22,500 bases of DNA from Prorocentrum cordatum (lineage: Eukaryota > Sar > Dinophyceae > Prorocentrales > Prorocentraceae): positions 1 through 22,500 of the forward strand of contig CAUYUJ010004022.1 in assembly GCA_963575745.1 (NCBI GenBank), given 5' to 3'. Both the position numbers and the translations under genes were made by a program. This document shows positions 14,923-22,500 of this stretch, piece after piece. The notes below the pieces were generated by a model. It worked only from the letters and a program-made list of their open reading frames with translations, had not been told where the DNA came from and searched no databases. Numbering within the stretch: position 1 is the stretch's first letter; the number at the start of each line of letters is the position of its first letter.

Positions 14923-17900
14923 TCACGACCTTTCGCCATGATTCTGGCGGTCGGCGAAGATGTCCAGTCTTTCGATCTCAATCGGAAGATGACGTAGCTG
15001 TGATGATGGCTGTCGGACTTTCACTATATGGCTGACCTTTGGCGCGAGGTCAGCTGCGATCATCAGGTCGAGCCCGACGAAATGGGAAGAGTCCCTCGAC
15101 TCCTTCGCATATACGATTTGAAAATCAAAAGCGTCCGCGACCAAACGGACAGCTTCCTCGCAATTCGGCGATGCCGACGCCGCCGTCCTGGCAGCATTGC
15201 GACGCCAGCGCTGGTAGTTGGCAGCGTCGGGTGTCGCTTTTAAGACTATCTTTTCCGCCTTGCCCGCGTCGTCCCTATATTGCGCGGCGGCTGGGGCGAA
15301 ATCCACCAGCGGGAATGGAAGGCCATCGCCGCCGCCGCCGCCTCCCGGCGGGCCACCTCCGGGCGGCCCTCCGCCACGCTGGCGCCGGTGATTTGGATTG
15401 CCGTCTTCTTCGCCGTCGGGCGTTTGGCCCCCGTCGTCTTCAAGGTAGAAGTCGCCATCGCCCTCGCCATCATCGCCGTTGCCATCTCCGCCGTCGCCGC
15501 CGGGAGGGCCTGAGCCTGGGGGCTTCGGCGCTGGTGCCTTCCATGGGGGGGGTCGCGTCATTTTTCTCATCTTTCTGTCTGAAGATGCTCGGCAAACTCC
15601 ACGAAGCTGGAGGCGCGCATCCTGGGAAAGAGGTCGCCGCGCTGGGGCGAGCTGCCCCCGTGCTGGCATTCGCCAGGGCGGCAGCCGCCGCGGCCCTTTC
15701 CTCGCGCATTCCTTGGGTTTCTACCCTGCGCTAAGCGAGCATCCGGGCGTTTTCCCCTTCGCGCTGCATAGCCTGTTCGGGCTTTTCCTTGAGTCTCTCC
15801 TTTTCGGCCCTCGCAGCTTCCTCGAACTCAAATAGCCTCTTCGATCCGACGCTCTCAGCCGGGCGACCGTCGCTGCCCGAGGCATAGCCCTAGGCGCGCG
15901 CAGGCCGAAACAATCGATCTCGATAAACCTCTCTCGGCATAGACGCTGCGGCGCTCTGTTCCTCAAGTTTATTTCTTGCCTGGCGTTCCTCGCTTTCTGT
16001 CTCCTGGAATGCTTCCTTAGCTTCGTCTTTCCTACTGCTGAATCCTCCCCGTAGCAGCGCGCGCATCTCGCCGCCCAGTGCAAAGTGGCCGAACGCCTTT
16101 CTCGCACAAGGGGCAGTCGCGAGTAGCTACGTTCGAGAACGAATGACACCGCGGAGCTCCCGCGGGGGGATTCCGGCCCGAATTGGTCGCCCAACCGCGG
16201 TCGGCGCCGACGGAGGCGCTGTAGACGCCGCCGCCGCACTCACTTGGGCCGTCGACCCAATGCCTGAAGATGTTGCCGCGTGTGTTCCGATCGGGTGCCG
16301 CAGTATCTGGTGCTGATCCAGCTTGCGATACAAACCGCCACGCTCGGCTTGCCGACTCTTCATCGCCTGCGGGGCCTCCAGTTCGGCAGCGCGGGTGCTC
16401 GCTTCAATTTTCTCCTCGGCGGTCATCTCAACTCGTCGCATCTCCTCGCGGGCATGTAGAATCTCGGCCCCGGAACGAGCGTAGTTCTCATCCGCGACGA
16501 TTCGGTTCGCATCGGCTTGCCTAAACGCAGCGGCAGCCTCTGCGGCTAGCCGTGCGTTCCGATTCTCTGCTGCTTGCACTTCGCAGCTTGCGACATAGTC
16601 GCCCGTTGAGCTTCGCCGGCCCCCGGGCAGCGCACCCCGCCTCCTCTGCGAGGTGCTTCTCCCGGAGGCATGCTCGGCGCTCGCAGGCAACGGCTGTCTC
16701 CAACCTGTTGGCGAGCTCTCTCATTTCCTCTGTCGCCGCGGAGGCCTGTTGAGCCGCCGCCGCCTGCTGGGGCCCCTCCAGACAGCGCGCGGCTTTTGCC
16801 GTGGCCCCCCGGTCTCGCTCCAACTGCAGGGCGACAACCGCTTGTTGTCGCGCCTCCGACAGCCTGAGTTGCTCGCGCATTTTAGCATGATCTCTCTCCC
16901 ATATCTCCATAGTCTTAAACCTCTTCCTTTCCTCCACTTCGCGTCATTCATTCACGCGCCACCCAGTGCAGTCGCGCAAGCCAGGGGCGGCGCGCGTCGG
17001 GCATTGGAAATTAAGGTTACAGAGGCCGCAAATGTCAGAGCACCCGAAACAGACGGGCTTCTTGCACTGGCCCGATAAGCCAGGGCACCGCGGTTCTGGC
17101 ACCGCGGAGCACTTCGGTCCACGGTTGGCACACTTGGCGTTGACGCGCACACTGGGGGCGCTCGACTTGCCCGACAAGTAGGACAAATCAGATACTTCGG
17201 ATCGCGGTCTTGGGGGCAGAGCTCGCGCAAGTTTGATCGCTCTCTGAGCTTCTCTTGCGGGCAGAGCGAGTGCGTAAGTCGGGCGTCCCAAACGTCGGGG
17301 TCCGCGGTGGGGGCCCGGGAACAGTGCTCCCGGGCGCCCCCCCCGGAGCGAACCTAGGGTCGTGCTCCGGGACGTCACTGGGTCTACTTCGCTTCCCGAG
17401 TTGTGAGGTCATTGAAAGACTAATAGGCTTAGGTCTCTGCTTGCTGGTCGTCCTTATGGGACTGCCCACGAACTCCTCATCGACGATCTCCTCCAAATTC
17501 CGTTCCAAAGAATCATCTGATGGGATCGCGGCATCCCCGCCGCGCGCGGGCGGTGCCTGCGCAGGGGGTTGTTGGAGGTCGCCCAATGGAACAAGAGAAG
17601 TTCGGTCATAGACTTCGCCTTCCCCGTAATGTGGCCAGTGATCACCATGATGGCCGACGGGCTTTGGCGTTGACCTGCGAGAAACATGTTCCCCCGATAA
17701 AATCAGCTCCACGTCGTGGTCGGTGTCCGAGAGGTGAATGGGTACATCAGGTTGGTCCTCACGTGGCATGAGGTTGTCTTCGTCTTCGCCTTCTCGGTCG
17801 GGTCGCGCGATGCCCTTGATCTTCGGAGCACTAGGACGAGGCCCAGCGTCGAATAATATATTCCAGCTGATTCTGACGGGAGGACATCGGCTCGATTCCC

Positions 17901-17943
17901 CGACATAATCGGCAAAGCCTTGACCTGGAACTTCCACGCTCAT
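14923..17943 (-). pseudogene. gag-like region of a second retroelement (Copia-type?), broken
   Basis: Several minus-strand frames join in order into what looks like one decayed protein. An acidic N-terminal region begins with ATG at 17943 (MSVEVPGQGFADYVGES) and runs to about 17250. A Cys-rich segment spread over two frames follows (CPQDRDPKYLICPTCR, then CANRGPKCS, CKKPVCFGCSDICGLC, near 17230-16990), likely zinc-binding. Next is a long Ala/Glu/Arg-rich probable coiled coil (about 16937-15750), then a Gly/Pro-rich linker (15600-15300), then KIVLKATPDAANYQRWRRNA (from about 15255), which resembles the gag entry of dinoflagellate Copia-like polyproteins. No protease, integrase or RT follows below 14923, so the element is truncated or ends there. 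At least four frame changes are needed. Assignment is from memory of similar proteins. Confidence 0.5.
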
Positions 17944-18672
17944 TCCATGGCGTGATTCTGCTCTAGGACGTACAGCACTGTTGGGTGGTTGGAATATAAT
18001 TCTCTTATCTTCTCATCTGGCAGAATCAATTTCGTCGAAGATAGAACTTTCGGCTGCTAGCCAGTATTTTGCCAACTCATTGCTGCCATGGGCTGTTTAT
18101 TGGCCATGTTGCTCGGCAAAATGTTCACGATCGCCTCGCACTTGTTTTCCTTCATCTCCTTCCCGTAGTAGTCTCTTGCTCAGGTTTATCTTCAACGTAG
18201 GTGATGCATCCCTCCCATAGCTAAACGAGTATGATGGTGTCCGTTAAGCTTTGGCTAGCAACAACACATGAGGGGGCCGGCCGGCCGGGGGAGGGCGCCC
18301 GGGAGGGCGAGCGCGTGCCAGGCGGGCAGGCCGCGATCTTTTTCTGGAACCAAACCACAACAGCTGCGACGAAGCTGTGGGTCAGGAGTGGGCCCGAGGG
18401 GATGACTAAATCAACTGATCATGACTCCATAATGACTCCATACGAGCATGTCTTGCCACATGCACCACAACGACAGCGTCCATGTGCGTAGGATGACCCA
18501 TCCAGACGGCCCAGCGCACAACCTGAAAGGCGGAGTCCGCATCTGACGGCGGAAGGGGGAAAGGGGGGTCCGCGAGACGCTCGCGTGCAGAAGCAAGAGA
18601 GCAGGTGAATCCGAACAAACTCACACGAGAACAGATCATCACCATCAGCACGCCAGGGAAGCCGACGACGGC
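17944..18672. other. No recognisable gene; possible leader of the gag-like fragment
   Basis: Upstream of the gag-like ATG the sequence is less GC-rich to about 18235, then GC-rich (GGCC and GGGCG runs near 18275-18330). An 11-bp unit ATGACTCCATA is perfectly doubled at 18421-18442. I cannot identify an LTR or primer-binding site. Confidence 0.35.
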
Positions 18673-18711
18673 GTCCTCCTCCTCCTCCTCGCCCTCCTCC
18701 TCCCACTCCTC
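18673..18711 (+). repeat. (TCC)n-rich tract
   Basis: TCC repeats with GCC and ACT interruptions, reading as Ser-rich on plus and Glu/Arg-rich on minus. Confidence 0.85.
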
Positions 18712-19787
18712 GTGCCATTGCGCCGCTGTCCATCCCCCATCCCTCCCTTCGTTACCGTTCTCGTCGCCTCCATTCCAACACCTCCCCCTCTCACTTCACG
18801 CCTTTCTCTCCCCTTTCCGCCCGGCCACCCCTCCTGCCCCAAAAGGAAGCTCGCCGCGAGCGCGGAAGCGTTGGCGCCGGCGGCAGACAGTGCAGCACCA
18901 CGAGCCCCGGCCAGGCGAGGCGGCCCCGTGAGAACCGAGCTGAGACACGCGCACTGCATCGGAAGCCGTCCAAAGCCGCCCAACCCTCGAAACCCGTCGC
19001 ATCCTCTCCCTCCTCCGCCTCTCCGTGCCGAGCGTGACTCTCATCCCGAGAAACGTCCCGTCGTCGATCGGCTGCTTTTTCTGTTCTGGACCTGGCCGTG
19101 GCCACCCTGGCGGAATCGGCCGCAGACCAGAAACAGCGAGCTGGGAAGGAAACCGCACGATCGTCTCCCCCCGCTGGGCGTCCCAAACCGATGCGGGGAC
19201 AAATCGTGCGGTGACCTCGAACTTCTGAAACACCCCTCCGCACAGTCCGTCACCACACGGTTGCGGGACCTTGGAGGCTCCGATCGCCCGAAACATCCTC
19301 GGAGAACGACCCAAGTCCCGAAACCGCGCGGTCACCCCGAGTCCCCACTGATTCACCACTGGGGGCCCCCAAGCCAGAGCCCAGATGTATGAGAGAGCGC
19401 GCCTGGGTGGGCCCGAGCACAGATGGGGGGCTTGCACACGGGGCTAACACCGCGTGGATCCTTCGACCTTGAAGGATCGGCGGCTCTTCGATCGCCATGT
19501 CCTTCCCCACTGGCCGAACCTGGGCAACCGGTGGCGTTCAACCTTGAACGCCCGCTGCGGGGTCGCCGCCGCGTGGACGCGACGCGAGCCTGCCGCATCC
19601 AGCCCTGGGACTGGACCGCCGAGGCACCGCTCTCTGGGGGACACGACAAAGACTCAAGGGAAGCCCCACGACCTCGGCACGCTGCGCTGGCTCCTCCTGC
19701 CTCTGCGCCTCACCCTCGCTGTTTTGCAGTCCTGACCCCTGTGCTTGGCCTCAAATAGGCGGCGCGCCGAGGGGGGAAGTGAGAGGG
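18712..19787. other. No recognisable gene; diverged inverted motif
   Basis: The stretch has overlapping open frames on both strands but no motif I recognise. ACCGCACGAT (19152-19161) and ATCGTGCGGT (19203-19212) form a perfect 10-bp inverted repeat, and a related ACCGCGCGGTCACC motif follows near 19322. CAACCTTGAACG and GACCTTGAAGGA near 19465 and 19540 are similar short motifs. Confidence 0.4.
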
Positions 19788-19831
19788 GGCAGGCCTTCTC
19801 AGGAGGCGGCGGAGCCTCTCAGAAACCCTCC
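19788..19831 (+). repeat. Dispersed 44-bp repeat, copy 2
   Basis: Partner of 978-1021 (see that entry); it leads directly into the 28-bp tandem pair. Confidence 0.55.
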
Positions 19832-19881
19832 GGCCTTCTGGGAGGCCCTCTGTCCCTCCGGCCTTCTGAGAGGCCCTCTGT
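19826..19881 (+). repeat. 28-bp tandem pair (CCCTCCGGCCTTCTG...)
   Basis: Two 28-bp units differ at one base (GGGAGG/GAGAGG). More diverged pieces (GGAGGCTCAGGAAGC, GGCCGGAGGCC) continue to about 19930. Confidence 0.9.
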
Positions 19882-20164
19882 TTCGGAGGAGGCTCAGGAA
19901 GCTTCTTGGAAGGCCGGAGGCCGTCTGAGCCTAGGAGAAGCCCAGCGCCCTTTGCCTTCACCCCCTGGGCGCGCCGCCGGAATCAGGGTGTGCTGCGACA
20001 CCCAATAGGAACACGTGAACTGCGAAGGCCGGATAGTCGGGAGCGGCAAAGAGGGGGGTGTCCAAGAGGGGGGGGTGCAAATCATGACCGGCGGCATGTG
20101 CGCGGCCCAGCGGGGGGGCCAGGGACGCAATGGAATAAGAAGAGGCGCCATGAAATCTGGGGAA

Positions 20165-20188
20165 ATATCATGGCCCCCGCCATGATAT
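20165..20188. repeat. Hairpin ATATCATGG / CCATGATAT
   Basis: A perfect 9-bp stem with a 6-base loop (20174-20179). It precedes the first copy of a duplicated CATCACCCCCCTCTTT block. Confidence 0.8.
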
Positions 20189-20200
20189 CCACCCCCCCCT

Positions 20201-20647
20201 AGTCATCACCCCCCTCTTTTCCGCCCCCGACAGGCGGTGGCTGTGGATAAAAGCCCGCCTCGGACCGGGGCTGCCCTTTCCTCCGAGTGCCCGAGGCAGA
20301 GGGTCCCGGGGGAGGTCCAGCGGACCAGAGGGAGGAACCAGGAGGGAGGAGGAAGAGGACAGCAGGAGGAGGAGGAGGAGGACGAGGAGCAGGAGGAGGA
20401 GGAGGGCCCGATCCAATCTGACAGTCTGACAGCCTCGGACCGGGGCTGCCCTTTCCTCCGAGTGCCAGAGACAGACCCCTGACTCCGTGAGGACCGAGGA
20501 GGAGGAGGAGGAGGAGGAGGAGGAGGAGGAGGAGGAGGAGGGAGGAGGAGGAGGAGGAGGAGGGAGGAGGAGGAGGAGGAGGAGGGGAGGAGGAGGAGGA
20601 GGAGGAGGAGGAGCAGGAGTCATCACCCCCCTCTTTGCCGCTCCCGA
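20201..20647. repeat. Duplicated blocks around GGA-rich tracts
   Basis: Two blocks each occur twice. AGTCATCACCCCCCTCTTT with its flank is at 20201-20230 and 20618-20647. GCCTCGGACCGGGGCTGCCC with its flank is at 20257-20291 and 20432-20466 (35 bp, identical). GGA-rich tracts fill 20340-20405 and 20496-20619. The poly-Ser/Pro/Glu/Gly open frames are simple-sequence artefacts. Confidence 0.88.
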
Positions 20648-20815
20648 GCTAGGGCCCTCCCCCAGTGCCTCTTCCCCCCCCGGGCAGCGCCGCCGAGCTC
20701 CGCCTCGGAGGCCTCGGGAGTCTGCTGGCGGAGCCTCTCGGATAGGGCTGGCGCGGGAGTGCTGCTGGTCAGCGCCGCCGCCACGAATGCGGCCTCCAGA
20801 ACTAGGGCTCCCAAC

Positions 20816-20844
20816 TTCGCGCTTCGCGCTGCGCGAAGCGCGAA
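20816..20844. repeat. Palindrome TTCGCGCTTCGCG / CGCGAAGCGCGAA
   Basis: A perfect 13-bp stem with CTG loop. Its right arm plus TAACTTCGCG (20833-20854) recurs at 20921-20942. Confidence 0.88.
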
Positions 20845-20973
20845 TAACTTCGCGCTCTCGCGCCGCCCTCCCAAAGGGAGAATAGGAGGACGAGGAGGAG
20901 GGGGAGAAGGAACGAAGACCGCGAAGCGCGAATAACTTCGCGCCCTCGAGGGAGCCCTTGCAGAAGAACAAAC

Positions 20974-21170
20974 ATGTGTACTCCAGATTTCGTAATAAAA
21001 GGGAGGGGGTCTGGACCCTCCAAGACGAGCCATTTCGGACCTCCCCCGTGGGAGAACCCTCCAAAACCTCGTCCCCAGACCCCCCCAGGCCCTCCAAGAT
21101 AGCCTGGAAGAGACCCCCCCCGAAACGAGACCCCCTCCCTTTTGTTACGAAATCTGGTGTACGTAGACAT
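20974..21170. repeat. Fold-back element with about 35-bp inverted arms
   Basis: The left arm (20974-21012, containing CCAGATTTCGTAATAAAAGG) is the inverted counterpart of the right arm (21128-21170, containing CCTTTTGTTACGAAATCTGG), with a single change in the central stretch. Both arms give the same translation in opposite directions. The 115-bp centre is G/C-rich with its own short CCCTCCAA repeats. It resembles a MITE or fold-back transposon; no target-site duplication was confirmed. Confidence 0.75.
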
Positions 21171-21389
21171 AAAAAGCTCTCGAAGGTCCGCGTGGCGTCC
21201 TTGGGTCGGCGCGGAACTCCCCCCCGTGGCGCGCAGAGCGCGCCAGGGGCGGAGCCGGAGGCGCCGCCTGGGGGGCCCAACGCCGATCCAAAGAATCCGT
21301 GAACAACGAGATGGGGGTTTAACCGGGTTTGCGTTTTTCCCAACCATCCTGTGGTGTTGGGTCCTCGTTTTGAAGAGACGGTGCCCCGC

Positions 21390-21449
21390 GTCCTTCTCCT
21401 CCTCCTCTCCTCCTTCTCCTCCTCCCTCCTCCTCCCTCTCCTCCCTCCT
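21390..21449 (+). repeat. (CTC)n-rich tract
   Basis: A pyrimidine-rich CTC/CTT tract. The surrounding 21170-21563 holds no recognisable gene. Confidence 0.85.
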
Positions 21450-21562
21450 TCGCCGGAATAATATTTCTGGGAACAGCGAGAAGGTCTGGTTTGCGTTTTT
21501 CTGGGAACGGCGCTGGTCTTCGACGGCTTCTGGGCTTCGACGGCGTCCCTTCAGGAGGAGAA

Positions 21563-21563
<1 letters not shown>

Positions 21564-21608
<45 letters not shown>
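21564..21608 (+). repeat. (AC)n microsatellite, about 22 units
   Basis: A pure AC run, followed by GACACA. Confidence 0.97.
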
Positions 21609-21609
<1 letters not shown>

Positions 21610-21613
<4 letters not shown>

Positions 21614-22318
21614 AAGTCATCGTCGATCCCCCAGAGAAAATGGGGGAAAATGGGGGCACTGGGGGGAAGACAGAAGCCCAGAAACTATGGGAAGACGAAG
21701 GTCTGGTTTAACCAGGGTGACTTCGACGGCTGCTTGGGCGCCTCAGCTCGAGCCCGGGTGCCCCGGGTCGGGCCGGGCGGGCCCCAGGCCTAACGAAACC
21801 AACCTTGTCCAACGATTTGGACGCCGCTTGATGGGGGGGCGACGGACGGGGGGACGACCAGTGCCTCTCTCGGACCCTAAAAGGGCCCCTTTGGGGAGGG
21901 GCCCTGAAGGGCCCCTGCTCTGCAGCCCTCGCTGCCCCCCCCCCCCCCGCACCAATCGACCCCCCCTCTCGCGACGCCCAGAACGAACCCTTCTGGCAGC
22001 CTCTGGTTTATGCCCTTCTTGTTCCTCGCGCAATCGCTCGGACGTCCGTTCCTCGTGCATTGTCGGTTTCGCGTGTATTGATTCGCAAGGTGAACACGCA
22101 TGCTCCTCGATGGTCCCTGCAGAGGAAAAAGGCACACGTCCGAGCGATGCCAAGGTTTTCCCCCGAGCCGCGCTGGAGCTCTCGGCATTCGCCGCGCCGT
22201 CCGAGGAGCCGCCGTTGGCGGCGGAGCTCCTGGCAGCCGCGGCCGGCGCAGGGCGGCGCGGGGGGGGACCCTCCACAGCAAATGCTCCCGCGGACGAGGG
22301 AGCGGAGGATCTGCCACC
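21610..22318. other. No recognisable gene; GGGCCCC hairpin motifs
   Basis: Open frames overlap on both strands with no recognisable domain. Near 21880-21920, GGGCCCCTTT, GGGGCCC and GGGCCCC form nested self-complementary runs beside a long C homopolymer (about 21937-21948). Confidence 0.4.
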
Positions 22319-22411
22319 GCGACGACGCCGACGACGACGACGACGACGGCGACCACGACGCCGACGCCGACGACGACGACGCCGACGACGACGACGCCGC
22401 CGCCGACGACG
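22319..22411 (+). repeat. (CGA/GAC/GCC)n trinucleotide tract
   Basis: GAC and GCC triplets in tandem. Reading frames across it give poly-Arg, poly-Ser, poly-Val or poly-Thr/Pro, so none is convincing. Confidence 0.93.
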
Positions 22412-22500
22412 ACGTCGTCCTTGGCACGCTGAGACGCGGTGGAATGCCAAGTGCTGCCTGGCAGGCTCTCTGTACCCTTCTAGGGACCCCAGCCCCCCCT

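Noticed and set aside
14873-14960. 20-bp direct repeat as LTR ends of the Copia-like fragment
   Set aside because: The repeats are diverged, only about 63 bp apart, and have no counterpart beyond 17943.
20843-20855. loxP-like half site (ATAACTTCG)
   Set aside because: Only nine bases match, the 8-bp spacer and the second arm are absent, and the match lies in a local palindrome family.
20168-21343. 391-codon minus-strand frame with poly-Ser/Pro/Leu
   Set aside because: It runs through the GGA tracts and across the fold-back element; no part looks like a protein domain.
21743-22450. Poly-Arg protein at the right end
   Set aside because: The Arg run is a translation of the CGA/GCC triplet tract, which also opens other frames.

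Overview
ORGANISM. The window looks like nuclear DNA of a dinoflagellate. The DNA is GC-rich, with long low-complexity tracts and no compact gene order. The only protein families I can recognise are decayed retroelements of a type I know from dinoflagellate genomes. A 12-base match to the dinoflagellate spliced leader (11672-11683) is weak extra support. This is inference from memory, since no search was run. I recognise no intact cellular gene, tRNA, rRNA or CRISPR array. LAYOUT. 1-1127: no recognisable gene. 1128-1198: a (TA)n run and a strong hairpin. About 1254-13590: a long array of a degenerate 10-11 bp G/C-rich repeat (core CTTGGGGCC) with a higher-order unit of roughly 300-520 bp. The array is interrupted by a retrotransposon and by a (CGGG)n patch near 11.4 kb. 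2181-9475 (minus strand): a 7.3-kb tyrosine-recombinase (YR) retrotransposon inserted in one array unit. 13602-13645: a second AT run plus an AC run. 13660-14440: short tandem duplications and a GGA tract. 14923-17943 (minus): a broken gag-like region of a second, probably Copia-type, retroelement. 18236-22500: simple-sequence DNA (GGA, TCC, AC, CGA tracts), minisatellite duplications, hairpins and one fold-back inverted repeat. THE MAIN SYSTEM. Read on the minus strand, the YR retrotransposon runs: terminal repeat A1 (9475-9360), gag-like ORF1, pol, YR, then repeats B1 (2956-2748), A2 (2751-2636) and B2 (2370-2181). This is the A1...B1-A2...B2 split-direct-repeat layout of Ngaro/PAT-type elements. 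The B1-A2 junction reads exactly as the joint that circularising B2 to A1 would make, sharing a 4-bp core (TATG on the + strand) present at both element ends. The pol region carries an RT with an unusual MDGYD in place of YxDD. It also carries an RNase H whose first aspartate is separated from the other catalytic residues by about 430 codons, which hold a MYND-like zinc finger and a region resembling a methyltransferase. A YR with recognisable R, K, R, W and Y positions follows. The copy is broken by several frameshifts, mostly next to homopolymers, and by two in-frame TAG codons. It is therefore either a recent dead copy or one damaged by assembly indels. The many other open frames in the window, including long antiparallel ones in the array, are best explained by stop-poor repeats.
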